A DNA stretch of 64,000 nucleotides from NCBI RefSeq assembly GCF_003851685.1, contig NZ_CP027727.1, positions 4,402,001 through 4,466,000 on the forward strand, written 5' to 3'. Source of the DNA: Pseudomonas sp. R5-89-07. GTDB taxonomy: Bacteria; Pseudomonadota; Gammaproteobacteria; Pseudomonadales; Pseudomonadaceae. The notes below the pieces were generated by a model, which was given only the letters and a program-made list of their open reading frames with translations, had not been told where the DNA came from and made no database searches. Positions within the stretch are counted from its first letter, which is position 1, and each line of letters starts with the position of its first letter. Shown one piece after another: positions 26,163-34,910 of the stretch. The position numbers and the translations under genes are program-made.

Positions 26163-27148
26163 TGTTCGGCTTCTGGAAAACCTGGAAGGCCCTGGAAGCG
26201 CGGGGAATCATGGGCATCAACCGGCGTAACGCCGACTACGTGCTCAAGTACAACAAGCGCAGCCTGTACCCGATCGTGGATGACAAGATCATCACCAAGG
26301 AGCGGGCCATGGCGGCCGGTATCCATGTGCCGCAAATGTATGGCGTGATCTCCACCGAGAAGGAAATCGACAAGCTCGACGAGATCATCGGCGGGCGCAG
26401 CGACTTCGTGATCAAGCCCGCCCAGGGCGCTGGCGGAGACGGAATCCTGGTGGTTGCGGATCGCTTTGAGGGGCGCTATCGCACGGTGTCCGGCAAGATC
26501 ATCAGCCATGAAGAAATCGAGCACCAGATTTCCAGCATTCTGACTGGCCTGTATTCACTGGGCGGCCACCGCGACCGCGCCCTGATCGAATACCGCGTGG
26601 TACCCGACCAGATCTTCAAGAGCATCAGCTACGAAGGCGTGCCGGATATCCGCATCATCGTGCTGATGGGCTACCCGGTGATGGCAATGCTGCGCCTGCC
26701 AACCCGCCAGTCCGGCGGCAAGGCCAACCTGCACCAGGGCGCGATTGGCGTGGGCGTAGACCTCGCCACCGGCCTGACCCTGCGTGGCACCTGGCTGAAC
26801 AACATCATCACCAAGCACCCCGACACCACCAATGCGGTGGATGGCGTACAACTGCCCAACTGGGACGGTTTCATGAAACTGGCGGCCGGCTGCTACGAGC
26901 TGTGCGGCCTGGGCTATATCGGTGTGGACATGGTGCTGGACCAGGAAAAAGGCCCGCTGATCCTGGAGCTGAATGCGCGGCCGGGGCTGAATATCCAGAT
27001 CGCCAACGACTGCGGCCTGACCCTGCGCACCCATGCGGTGGAAGCGCGACTGGAAGAGCTGAAAGCCGCTGGCGTGAGTGAAACCCCGGAGGAGCGGGTG
27101 AAGTTTGTGCAAGAGATGTTTGGCCATATACCGCCCGTGGAAGGCTGA
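26162..27148 (+). CDS. RimK-like ATP-grasp ligase (alpha-L-glutamate ligase-related)
   Basis: A 328-residue cytoplasmic ATP-grasp enzyme. ATP-binding elements include FVIKPAQGAGGDGILVV, and the metal-binding end has ILELNARPGLNIQ. This family (sugar-transfer-associated / glutamate-ligase-related ATP-grasp) is expected to form amide or peptide bonds. Translation is coupled to the 7-TM gene by a one-base overlap, so the two products are made together. Confidence 0.85.
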   Translation: MFGFWKTWKALEARGIMGINRRNADYVLKYNKRSLYPIVDDKIITKERAMAAGIHVPQMYGVISTEKEIDKLDEIIGGRSDFVIKPAQGAGGDGILVVADRFEGRYRTVSGKIISHEEIEHQISSILTGLYSLGGHRDRALIEYRVVPDQIFKSISYEGVPDIRIIVLMGYPVMAMLRLPTRQSGGKANLHQGAIGVGVDLATGLTLRGTWLNNIITKHPDTTNAVDGVQLPNWDGFMKLAAGCYELCGLGYIGVDMVLDQEKGPLILELNARPGLNIQIANDCGLTLRTHAVEARLEELKAAGVSETPEERVKFVQEMFGHIPPVEG

Positions 27149-27249
27149 CCCAGCCTTCAAACGGTCTATCCCCGACATCCCCTCTAGGAGCAAATCCTAC
27201 GGGGGACTACAATCCCCTCCCTTAGCGCCACTGGCTGATCCACCCCCGC

Positions 27250-28593
27250 ATGTCGACCTGTTCCGTTTACCCGTTGCCCTATCGGGCCAACCCCGCCGAG
27301 TATTTTGCGGCGATTCGCCATGCCCCTGGCGCAGTGCTGCTCGACAGCGGCCGTCCGGCTGCCGAGCGTGGCCGTTATGACCTGCTCAGCGCCTGGCCTG
27401 AGGCGACCTTGGCGGTTGAGCCTGACGAGAGCGGCGGCGATTTCCTGCAACGCTTGCGCAAAAGCCTGACACACCTGGGCGAAGCGGCATTGCCCGCCGG
27501 CGTGGAGCTGCCATTTGCCGGCGGCTTGATCGGCTATCTGAGTTACGATTTTGGCCGACACCTGGAACAGATGCCGCACCTGGCGGTAGACGACTTGCAC
27601 CTGCCGGACGCGCGCTTCGGGCTGTATGCCTGGGCGCTGATCAGCGATCACCCTGCGCAGTCCAGCCAACTGGTGTTCCACCCCAGTCTTGCAGACAGCG
27701 AACGGCAACGCCTGATCAGCCTGTTCAGCGCCTTCGTTGTCGACACACCCGTGGCGTTCAAGTTGCAGGGTCCCATGGCACCGGACCTGACCGCCGAGGC
27801 CTATCAACAGGCCATCGTGCGTATTCAGGACTATATCCAGGCGGGCGACTGTTACCAGGTCAATTTCGCCCAGCGCTTTCGTGCGCCCTGCATCGGTGAT
27901 CCGTGGGCCGCTTATTGCGCGCTGCGCAAGGCCTGCCCGACGCCTTTTTCCGGGTTCCAGAGCCTGCCGGAAGGTGGCGCGGTGCTGAGCCTGTCACCCG
28001 AGCGTTTCGTGCATGTCAGCCAGCGTCGCGTCGAAACCCGCCCCATCAAAGGCACCCGCCCACGTGGCCTGACGCCTGAAGAAGATGCCGCCAACGCCGC
28101 CGAACTGCTGGCCAGCGCAAAGGATCGCGCCGAAAACCTGATGATCGTCGACCTGCTGCGCAACGACCTCGGCCGCAGTTGCCGTATCGGCTCGGTAAAC
28201 GTCCCGGAGTTGTTCAGCCTGGAAAGCTACCCCAACGTGCACCACCTGGTGAGCAGCGTGACTGGCACATTGGCCGACGACAAAGACGCTCTCGACCTCA
28301 TTGCCGGCAGCTTTCCCGGCGGCTCCATCACCGGTGCGCCGAAAATCCGCGCCATGCAGATCATCGACGAACTGGAGCCGACCCGACGCGGCTTGTACTG
28401 CGGCTCGCTGATGTACCTGGACGTGCGCGGCGAAATGGACAGCTCCATCGCCATCCGCAGCCTGCTGGTCAAGGACGCGCAGGTCTGCTGCTGGGGCGGC
28501 GGCGGGATTGTGGCGGACTCGCAGTGGGAGGCGGAATACCAGGAGTCGCTGACCAAAGTGCGGGTGCTATTACATACCTTGGAAAGCCTCTGA
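27250..28593 (+). CDS. pabB: Aminodeoxychorismate synthase component I
   Basis: A 447-residue chorismate-using enzyme. The PIKGTRPRG motif supplies the lysine that attacks chorismate and is typical of PabB; anthranilate synthase TrpE has Ala in that place. C-terminal signatures include SFPGGSITGAPKIRAM and CWGGGGIVADS. With PabA it makes 4-amino-4-deoxychorismate for folate. It appears to be transcribed alone, about 100 bases after the ATP-grasp gene. Confidence 0.94.
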   Translation: MSTCSVYPLPYRANPAEYFAAIRHAPGAVLLDSGRPAAERGRYDLLSAWPEATLAVEPDESGGDFLQRLRKSLTHLGEAALPAGVELPFAGGLIGYLSYDFGRHLEQMPHLAVDDLHLPDARFGLYAWALISDHPAQSSQLVFHPSLADSERQRLISLFSAFVVDTPVAFKLQGPMAPDLTAEAYQQAIVRIQDYIQAGDCYQVNFAQRFRAPCIGDPWAAYCALRKACPTPFSGFQSLPEGGAVLSLSPERFVHVSQRRVETRPIKGTRPRGLTPEEDAANAAELLASAKDRAENLMIVDLLRNDLGRSCRIGSVNVPELFSLESYPNVHHLVSSVTGTLADDKDALDLIAGSFPGGSITGAPKIRAMQIIDELEPTRRGLYCGSLMYLDVRGEMDSSIAIRSLLVKDAQVCCWGGGGIVADSQWEAEYQESLTKVRVLLHTLESL

Positions 28594-28644
28594 TCCCAAG
28601 CCATTCCTGCCGCAACCCCGACCCGAAAAATCCTGAATCAGAAC

Positions 28645-28697
28645 GGTGGTGGACCGGCGGTTAGCTGGACGATAGCGTCCGACTTCCGCCGCCACCG
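28645..28697 (+). other. Imperfect long hairpin upstream of higBA
   Basis: GGTGG...CCGGCGG (28645-28660) pairs imperfectly with CCGCCGCCACC (28687-28697), and a nested GGACG-ATAG-CGTCC stem occupies 28667-28680. It lies between pabB and a possible leader peptide. It could be the pabB 3' structure or part of the higBA leader. Confidence 0.4.
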
Positions 28698-28718
28698 GCC
28701 ATCTGTGAAGGATCACAT

Positions 28719-28805
28719 ATGCGATTGCTCAACCGTCAGGATTTGTTTCAGAGATTGCATCTCCGCTCACTCAGGCCTAACATCTCCCAAAACGGGAGGT
28801 CGTGA
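28719..28805 (+). CDS. Possible 28-residue leader peptide before higB
   Basis: ATG at 28719 is preceded by GAAGGA at a proper distance and opens a 28-codon frame ending in TGA two bases before the higB start. The peptide (MRLLNRQDLFQRLHLRSLRP...) is rich in Leu and Arg and resembles nothing I recognise. The good ribosome site and near contact with higB suggest translational coupling or attenuation, but chance is possible. Confidence 0.35.
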   Translation: MRLLNRQDLFQRLHLRSLRPNISQNGRS

Positions 28806-28807
28806 CG

Positions 28808-29110
28808 ATGCGAATCATTGCGCTCTCAACCTTACGAATATTCTGGGAAAGCCACCCGGCTTTTGCCGATGCAAAAACGCCCTTGGTCGAGTTATATCGC
28901 CATCTGGAGAAAACCACTTATCCGACGCCACAGGCGCTCAAGGCAGAGCTGCGGACTGCAAGCATCCTAAAAGGCGGCCGGGTTGTATTCAACGTGGGTG
29001 GCAACAAGTACCGGGTGATCATGTCGATCGATTATGAGCGCCAGCTCGGGTTCGTACGCTTCGTCGGCACCCACGCGCAGTACGACCCAATCAATGCGGA
29101 GACCGTGTGA
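28808..29110 (+). CDS. higB: HigB-type toxin (mRNA interferase)
   Basis: A 100-residue RelE-superfamily HigB toxin. Family features are LRIFWESHPAFADAKTPL near the start, NVGGNKYRVIMSIDYERQ in the middle, and RFVGTHAQYDPINAE at the end. It should cut mRNA on the ribosome. ATG 28808 is preferred over the in-frame GTG 28802, with GGGAGG upstream. The toxin gene comes before the antitoxin gene, the usual higBA order. Confidence 0.9.
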   Translation: MRIIALSTLRIFWESHPAFADAKTPLVELYRHLEKTTYPTPQALKAELRTASILKGGRVVFNVGGNKYRVIMSIDYERQLGFVRFVGTHAQYDPINAETV

Positions 29111-29466
29111 TGCACATCAAACCTATTCACTCTCAGGAAGATCTGGCCGCTGCGCTCGCCCGCGTTGAGCAGCTATGGGGAGCCGCCATCGGCAGCCCCG
29201 AAGGTGACGAGCTGGAAATCCTCGCTGTTCTTATCGAGAAGTACGAGGCGGAACATTTCCCGATGCCGCCTTCGGACCCGGTGGAGGCGATCCGATTTCG
29301 TATGGAACAAATGGGCTTGACTGCCCGCGATCTTGAACCGTTTATCGGCCCCAGCGGGCGGGTTTCGGAAGTTTTGAACGGCAAGCGCAAGCTGAGCCTG
29401 GCCATGATCAAACGCCTGCACGAGGGTTTGTGCATTCCTTATGAGCGGTTGCTGGCAGGCATTTAG
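29110..29466 (+). CDS. higA: HigA-type antitoxin
   Basis: A 118-residue antitoxin. The N-terminal half has the HigA helical region (EGDELEILAVLIEKYEAEHFP). The C-terminal half is an Xre-type helix-turn-helix (MGLTARDLEPFIGPSGRVSEVLNGKRKLS). It should bind HigB and repress the operon. The start shares one base with the higB stop (TGATG), so the pair is translationally coupled. Confidence 0.9.
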   Translation: MHIKPIHSQEDLAAALARVEQLWGAAIGSPEGDELEILAVLIEKYEAEHFPMPPSDPVEAIRFRMEQMGLTARDLEPFIGPSGRVSEVLNGKRKLSLAMIKRLHEGLCIPYERLLAGI

Positions 29467-29484
29467 GCGGCGCTGGGTGGGCCC

Positions 29485-29566
29485 ATCGCGAGCAAGCTCG
29501 CTCCCACATTTGCCCGCGTTTATCCCGTGGGAACGCGGTCGAATGTGGGAGCGGGCTTGCCCGCGA
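29485..29566. repeat. Inverted REP pair of a second subtype
   Basis: ATCGCGAGCAAGCTCGCTCC (29485-29504) and GTGGGAGCGGGCTTGCCCGC (29545-29564) are related to the window's other REPs but have GAGC/CGGG cores and face outward-in. They lie between the convergent higA and thrH genes. Confidence 0.8.
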
Positions 29567-29592
29567 AGAGGCCACCCGCCTCACCGCATTAT

Positions 29593-30210
29593 TTAAAGGC
29601 TCAACGGCCGGTTCGACGCCTTGATGAACGCCTTCTTCAAATCCTCAAACGTATGCACTGCCGGAAACTGCGGGAACTCGCGAATCACATTCTCCGGGGC
29701 ATGGAACAGAATCCCCTGGTCCGCCTCACCCAGCATGGTGGTGTCGTTATAGGAATCACCCGCCGCAATCACTCGGTAATAGAGCGTCTTGAACGCCAAC
29801 ACCGACTGGCGCTTGGGATCTTTCTGGCGCAACTGGTAGCTGACCACCCGGTCGTTTTCATCGGTGATCAGGCGGTGGCAGAGCAAAGTCGGAAAGCCCA
29901 GTTGGCGCATCAGCGGCTGGGAAAACTCGTAGAAAGTGTCAGAAAGGATCACCACCTGGAAGCGCTCGCGCAGCCAGTTGACGAACTCAATGGCGCCGTC
30001 CAGGGGCTTGAGGCTGGCAATCACTTCCTGGATATCACCGAGCTTGAGCCCGTGCTCGTCAAGAATGCGCAGGCGCTGCTTCATCAGCACGTCGTAATCG
30101 GGAATGTCACGGGTGGTCGCGCGCAGGGATTCAATACCGGTTTTTTCGGCGAAGGCGATCCAGATTTCCGGAACCAGCACCCCTTCCAGGTCGAGACAGG
30201 CAATTTCCAC
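29593..30210 (-). CDS. thrH: Phosphoserine phosphatase / homoserine phosphotransferase ThrH
   Basis: A 205-residue HAD-superfamily enzyme. The nucleophile motif is CLDLEGVLVPE, with DLE replacing the common DxD, which is typical of ThrH. Motif II Thr/Ser is in VVILSDTFYEF and motif IV is GDSYNDTTML. It dephosphorylates phosphoserine and can pass phosphate to homoserine. It is divergent from cysH, the usual Pseudomonas order. Confidence 0.93.
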   Translation of the reverse strand: MEIACLDLEGVLVPEIWIAFAEKTGIESLRATTRDIPDYDVLMKQRLRILDEHGLKLGDIQEVIASLKPLDGAIEFVNWLRERFQVVILSDTFYEFSQPLMRQLGFPTLLCHRLITDENDRVVSYQLRQKDPKRQSVLAFKTLYYRVIAAGDSYNDTTMLGEADQGILFHAPENVIREFPQFPAVHTFEDLKKAFIKASNRPLSL

Positions 30211-30360
30211 AAGACACTCCGTTCGTATTATTCAAGTTGAGCGAGCAAAAGGACTGCCGAACTCTAGCGACTCAAGCACGCCGCCGCAACGCAGGGTGGA
30301 TTTTGATACCATCGCCCCCTATAGAGCGCTCAGCGCCACTGACCTGTAGGAACCGTCCTG

Positions 30361-31101
30361 ATGAACCAAGCCTTCGACGTCGTTGAACTCGCCACGACCT
30401 ATGCCAACAAGTCCGCCCAGGACATTCTCAAGCTGGCGTTCAGCCAGTTCGGCGATGACCTGTGGATTTCCTTCAGCGGCGCCGAGGATGTGGTGCTGGT
30501 GGACATGGCCTGGAAGCTGAACAAGAACGTCAAGGTGTTCAGCCTTGACACCGGGCGCCTGCACCCGGAAACCTACCGGTTTATCGAACAGGTGCGTGAG
30601 TTCTACAAGATCGACATCGAACTGATCTCGCCGGACCAGAGCAGGCTGGAACCCTTCGTCAAGGAAAAGGGCCTGTTCAGCTTCTATAAGGACGGTCATG
30701 GCGAGTGCTGCGGCATACGCAAGATCGAACCGTTGCGCCGCAAACTCGCCGACGTTCGCGCCTGGGCCACCGGCCAGCGCCGCGACCAGAGCCCGGGCAC
30801 CCGAAGCCAGGTGGCCGCGTTGGAAATCGATACGGCGTTTTCTACCCCTGAACGTACCTTGTACAAGTTCAACCCGCTGGCGCAGATGACCAGCGAGGAG
30901 ATCTGGGGTTATATCCGTATGCTGGAATTGCCCTACAACAGCCTGCATGAACGCGGCTTTATCAGCATCGGCTGCGAGCCCTGCACTCGCCCGGTCTTGC
31001 CCAACCAGCATGAGCGTGAAGGCCGCTGGTGGTGGGAAGAAGCCACGCAGAAGGAATGCGGGCTGCATGCCGGGAATATCATCAGCAAGACAAAAGGCTG
31101 A
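30361..31101 (+). CDS. cysH: Phosphoadenosine/adenosine phosphosulfate reductase CysH
   Basis: A 246-residue APS reductase of the assimilatory sulfate pathway. Cys pairs in GECCGIRK and GCEPCTRP bind the [4Fe-4S] cluster of the APS-reducing (plant/Pseudomonas) type; enzymes that use only PAPS lack them. The PP-loop [13 protein letters not shown] binds the nucleotide. It makes sulfite for cysteine synthesis, relevant to the cysteine cluster at 9.8-15.3 kb. Confidence 0.93.
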   Translation: MNQAFDVVELATTYANKSAQDILKLAFSQFGDDLWISFSGAEDVVLVDMAWKLNKNVKVFSLDTGRLHPETYRFIEQVREFYKIDIELISPDQSRLEPFVKEKGLFSFYKDGHGECCGIRKIEPLRRKLADVRAWATGQRRDQSPGTRSQVAALEIDTAFSTPERTLYKFNPLAQMTSEEIWGYIRMLELPYNSLHERGFISIGCEPCTRPVLPNQHEREGRWWWEEATQKECGLHAGNIISKTKG

Positions 31102-31110
31102 CGCAATTAA

Positions 31111-31194
31111 CATGTGGGACCCTCGATGGCAGAGTGTCAGGCACTGTACTGGTGACTGGTCCGGCGCTATCGGGGGCAAGCCCCCTCCCACATT
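31111..31194. repeat. Decayed REPIN after cysH
   Basis: The right arm (ATCGGGGGCAAGCCCCCTCC) is intact; the left arm (CATGTGGGACCCTCGAT) has mutated. The rest of the cysH-transporter gap (31195-31475) is A+T-rich with no gene that I can support. Confidence 0.7.
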
Positions 31195-31475
31195 TGTTTT
31201 GTGTTGGCCATAAACGTGTACACATAATTGTAACCATCGGTGCCATTTATGTGTGCAATCCTGTACTAGCCGCACCAAAACGTAACACTTTATTCCTTTC
31301 GGTCTTCGCCCTCCTAAGTCAGCGCCCTTCCTCTCGAAAATAAATAGCTGTTCGAACGGTCAATTTATATCGCTTTCAATTCAGCCAGTTATTTCAATCA
31401 GCGATAAAAACGAAATTAACCAGCGTTCTGATAGTTCGAAAGCTGGCACGCATGTGGCTTAAGGTGAAATGCGCT

Positions 31476-31485
31476 TTGTATACAA
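31476..31485. promoter_or_regulatory. GntR-like operator TTGTATACAA
   Basis: A perfect palindrome of the FCD-GntR operator class lies 67 bases before the transporter start, in an A+T-rich control region. No GntR gene is adjacent, so the regulator must be encoded elsewhere, outside this gene pair. Confidence 0.45.
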
Positions 31486-31552
31486 TAAATACAAAACCTA
31501 CATACACTTTGCCATCTGCCGACTTGCTGCGGATGCGCTGGAGCCTGCCGGA

Positions 31553-33082
31553 ATGCGTACAAGCCTCTCGAATGACGTCGCACTGGATCTACCCTCCTCC
31601 GCCCTGAATCCCCAGGCGGCAAGCCCCGGCCCGCTGGTGCTCAGCCCACGCCTGCACAACAAGGATCTCGCGCCGACCAAGGTCGAAGGTCGTCGCTGGG
31701 GGCGCTACAGCATCTTCGCGCTGTGGACCAACGACGTGCATAACATCGCCAACTATTCATTCGCCATCGGCCTGTATGCATTGGGCCTGGGCGGTTGGCA
31801 GATCTTGCTGTCCCTGGGGATCGGTGCGGCACTGGTGTACTTTTTCATGAACCTGTCGGGCTATATGGGCCAGAAGACGGGCGTGCCGTTTCCGGTGATC
31901 AGCCGTATCAGCTTCGGTATTCATGGTGCACAGATTCCGGCGTTGATCCGCGCCGTGATTGCAATTGCCTGGTTCGGTATCCAGACCTACCTGGCATCGG
32001 TGGTTTTCCGCGTGTTGCTGACGGCGATTCATCCGGGGTTTGCCGACTATGACCACAACGCGATCCTAGGCCTGTCTTCGTTAGGCTGGGCGTGTTTCGT
32101 GGCGATTTGGCTGGTGCAACTGGTGATCCTGGCCTATGGCATGGAAATGGTCCGTCGCTATGAAGGCTTCGCCGGACCGGTGATTTTACTCACCGTGGCT
32201 TCGCTGGCCGGCTGGATGTACTTCCAGGCAGGAGGCAACATTGCCTGGTCGATCCGCGAGCCGCTGAGCGGCGGCGAGATGTGGCGCAATATCTTTGCCG
32301 GTGGCGCGTTGTGGCTGGCGATCTACGGCACGCTGATCCTCAACTTTTGCGATTTCGCGCGCTCCTCGCCCTGCCGCAAGACGATTCTGGTGGGTAATTT
32401 CTGGGGCCTGCCGGTGAATATCCTGGTGTTCGCCGCCATCACCGTGCTGCTGTGCGGCGGGCAGTTCCAGCTCAATGGTCGGGTGATCGAAAGCCCGACC
32501 GAAATCATCGCCGCCATTCCCAATACCTTTTTTCTCGTGCTCGGCTGCCTGGCCTTCCTGATCGTCACGGTGGCGGTGAACATCATGGCCAACTTCGTCG
32601 CGCCGGCTTTTGTACTGAGCAACCTGGCGCCCAAGTACTTGAATTTCCGTCGTGCCGGGTTGATCAGCGCCACCGTGGCGGTGCTGATCCTGCCGTGGAA
32701 CCTCTACAACAGCCCGCTGGTGATCGTGTATTTCCTGTCCGGCCTGGGCGCACTGCTGGGGCCACTCTACGGCGTGATCATGGTCGACTACTGGCTGATC
32801 CGCAAAAGCCAGGTGGATGTGCCGCAGCTGTATAGCGAAGACGCACTCGGGGTTTATTACTACAGCCGGGGCGTGAACCTGCGCGCTGTGGCGGCGTTCG
32901 TGCCGGCAGCGGTGATCGCCATCCTGCTGGCACTGCTGCCCGGGTTCGCCAGCGTTTCGCCGTTCTCCTGGCTGTTTGGCGCCGGTATTGCAGGGTTGCT
33001 GTACCTGCTGATCGCCAAGCGCCAGCCGTTCTACGCCGATGTCAGCGGCGAAAGTATTGCAGTCGACAACGTCAGTCATTAA
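31553..33082 (+). CDS. NCS1-family nucleobase/hydantoin/allantoin transporter
   Basis: About 509 residues with twelve hydrophobic helices. The N-terminal block LWTNDVHNIANYSFAIG and GVPFPVISRISFG match the NCS1 family (Mhp1 hydantoin and PucI allantoin permeases). ATG 31553 is chosen because the in-frame sequence before it overlaps the operator and is not membrane-like; the ribosome site is poor. It is followed 13 bases later by a racemase gene, which suggests a hydantoin or allantoin substrate (inference). Confidence 0.87.
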   Translation: MRTSLSNDVALDLPSSALNPQAASPGPLVLSPRLHNKDLAPTKVEGRRWGRYSIFALWTNDVHNIANYSFAIGLYALGLGGWQILLSLGIGAALVYFFMNLSGYMGQKTGVPFPVISRISFGIHGAQIPALIRAVIAIAWFGIQTYLASVVFRVLLTAIHPGFADYDHNAILGLSSLGWACFVAIWLVQLVILAYGMEMVRRYEGFAGPVILLTVASLAGWMYFQAGGNIAWSIREPLSGGEMWRNIFAGGALWLAIYGTLILNFCDFARSSPCRKTILVGNFWGLPVNILVFAAITVLLCGGQFQLNGRVIESPTEIIAAIPNTFFLVLGCLAFLIVTVAVNIMANFVAPAFVLSNLAPKYLNFRRAGLISATVAVLILPWNLYNSPLVIVYFLSGLGALLGPLYGVIMVDYWLIRKSQVDVPQLYSEDALGVYYYSRGVNLRAVAAFVPAAVIAILLALLPGFASVSPFSWLFGAGIAGLLYLLIAKRQPFYADVSGESIAVDNVSH

Positions 33083-33095
33083 ACAAGGACATTTC

Positions 33096-33824
33096 ATGCG
33101 CATCCTCGTGGTCAACGTCAACACCACCGAATCCATCACCGAAACCATCGCCCAGCAGGCGCGCAGCGTGGCCTCGCCGGGTACCGAGATTGTCGGGCTT
33201 ACCCCCTACTTTGGCGCCGAGTCGGTGGAGGGCAACTTTGAAAGCTACCTGGCGGCCATCGCGGTAATGGATCGCGTGATGACCTATGACCAGCCATTTG
33301 ATGCGGTGATCCAGGCCGGTTACGGTGAGCATGGTCGCGAAGGCCTGCAGGAATTGCTCAACGTGCCGGTGGTGGATATCACCGAAGCCGCAGCCAGCAC
33401 GGCGATGTTTTTGGGTCACGCCTATTCGGTGGTGACCACGCTGGACCGCACGGTGCCACTGATCGAAGACCGGCTGAAGCTGGCCGGCCTGTACCAGCGC
33501 TGCGCCTCGGTGCGCGCCAGTGGCATGGCGGTGCTGGAACTCGAGGAAGACCCGCTGGCTGCGATGGAGGCCATCGTGCGCCAGGCGGAACTGGCGATCA
33601 GTGAGGACAAGGCAGAAGTGATCTGCCTGGGCTGCGGCGGCATGGCCGGACTGGATGAGCAGATCCGCCAGCGCACCGGGGTGCCGGTGGTGGATGGGGT
33701 GACGGCGGCGGTGACGATCGCTGAATCGCTGGTGCGGTTGGGGTTGTCCACGTCGAAGATCAGGACCTATGCCACGCCAAGGCCAAAGAAAGTGCTGGGT
33801 TGGCCCGGCAAGTTCGGGCACTGA
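33096..33824 (+). CDS. Asp/Glu/hydantoin racemase family protein (allantoin or hydantoin racemase)
   Basis: A 242-residue two-domain racemase. The two catalytic cysteines of the superfamily differ here: LGCGGMAG supplies the second Cys, while the first site (QAGYGEHG) has Gly-Tyr-Gly where many members carry Cys. Hydantoin and allantoin racemases vary at this point, so activity is likely but unproven. AAGGAC precedes ATG 33096. Coupled to the NCS1 transporter. Confidence 0.82.
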   Translation: MRILVVNVNTTESITETIAQQARSVASPGTEIVGLTPYFGAESVEGNFESYLAAIAVMDRVMTYDQPFDAVIQAGYGEHGREGLQELLNVPVVDITEAAASTAMFLGHAYSVVTTLDRTVPLIEDRLKLAGLYQRCASVRASGMAVLELEEDPLAAMEAIVRQAELAISEDKAEVICLGCGGMAGLDEQIRQRTGVPVVDGVTAAVTIAESLVRLGLSTSKIRTYATPRPKKVLGWPGKFGH

Positions 33825-33829
33825 AAATG

Positions 33830-33863
33830 AAATGTGGGAGGGGGCTTGCCCCCTCCCACATTT
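33830..33863. terminator. Perfect REP palindrome acting as bidirectional terminator
   Basis: AAATGTGGGAGGGGG pairs perfectly with its complement around the 4-base loop CTTG, giving a 15-pair stem between the convergent racemase and LysR genes. The A/T ends supply short U tracts on both strands. It looks like a REPIN that has lost its spacer. Confidence 0.75.
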
Positions 33864-33880
33864 TGCTCACTTCAAGCCAG

Positions 33881-34804
33881 TTAGATCGCGCTGAATCGTT
33901 GAGCCAACCGCTGCTCGACAAACTGCTCGATCACGAAATCCACAAACGCCCGCGTCTTGCCAGGTAATAGTTTGTGCTCGGCGTAATAGATAGAGATATT
34001 GCCGTCGTCCACATACCAGTCCGGCAACACCCGCACCACCGCGCCGCTGTCGAGGAACGGCACGGCCATCGGCATGCTGACCAGCGCAATGCCCAGGCCC
34101 TGGGCGCTGGCGCAGCAGGCGGCTTCGGAATCGCTCATGGTCATCGCGGCCTTGAGCACCAGTGGGCTGTGCTCGCGCTCGCGATGGGTCAGTTGCCATG
34201 AACGCACCCGCCCGGTTTGCGGTGAACGAATCAGGATGCCTTGGCAACGCGACAAATCCTCGGGCGCACGCACCGCTGGGCTTTGCGCCAGGTAAGCCGG
34301 CGAAGCCACCAGCACCCGGTGCGCCGGCGTCAACTTGCGCGCCACCACGCCTTGGGGCAGTTCAAATCCACCGCCAATGGCGGCGTCAAAGCCCTGGCCG
34401 ATCAAGTCGACCTGGCGGTTATCGAAATGCCAGTCCGGGCTGATAGCCGGGAAGCGCTGCATGAACTCACCCAACAGCGGCACCACGTACCGATTGCCGA
34501 ACACGGTGCCCATGCTGACCTTCAGCGTGCCCACCGGCCGCCCTTCGGCGCTGGCCAGGTTGGCCACGGCGTTTTGAATCGTGGTCAGGCTACCACTGAC
34601 CTCATCAAGGAACAGCTTGCCGGCTTCGGTCAGGGTCAGGCGTCGGGTACTGCGCTGAAACAGCCTGACGCCCAGGCGCACTTCCAGCTTGGCCACGCTT
34701 TTGCCGACCGCTGCGGGCGTCAGGCTAAGGTGTCGCGCTGCCTCGGCGAAGCTACCGCCCTCGGCGCTGCGCACAAAGCATTCGATACTGCCAAAGCTCT
34801 CCAT
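33881..34804 (-). CDS. LysR-family transcriptional regulator
   Basis: A 307-residue LysR regulator. The N-terminal winged helix (FAEAARHLSLTPAAVGKSVAKLE) leads to a periplasmic-binding-like effector domain. It is divergent from the SDR gene at 34911 with a 106-base gap, the classic LysR-target layout, so it probably controls that gene. The effector is unknown. Confidence 0.9.
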   Translation of the reverse strand: MESFGSIECFVRSAEGGSFAEAARHLSLTPAAVGKSVAKLEVRLGVRLFQRSTRRLTLTEAGKLFLDEVSGSLTTIQNAVANLASAEGRPVGTLKVSMGTVFGNRYVVPLLGEFMQRFPAISPDWHFDNRQVDLIGQGFDAAIGGGFELPQGVVARKLTPAHRVLVASPAYLAQSPAVRAPEDLSRCQGILIRSPQTGRVRSWQLTHREREHSPLVLKAAMTMSDSEAACCASAQGLGIALVSMPMAVPFLDSGAVVRVLPDWYVDDGNISIYYAEHKLLPGKTRAFVDFVIEQFVEQRLAQRFSAI

Positions 34805-34910
34805 ACCGCCCCACTCTAAACTTATGGTTTACACAGACTATAGCAATCACGCTCTACCGGTGCCGACGAGCGAGGTCGATACTCACTCCATCAACTACTT
34901 GGAGATCGAC

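Noticed and set aside
30319..31278. 319-codon frame opposite cysH
   Set aside because: Shadow of cysH that also runs through a REP element; no motif.
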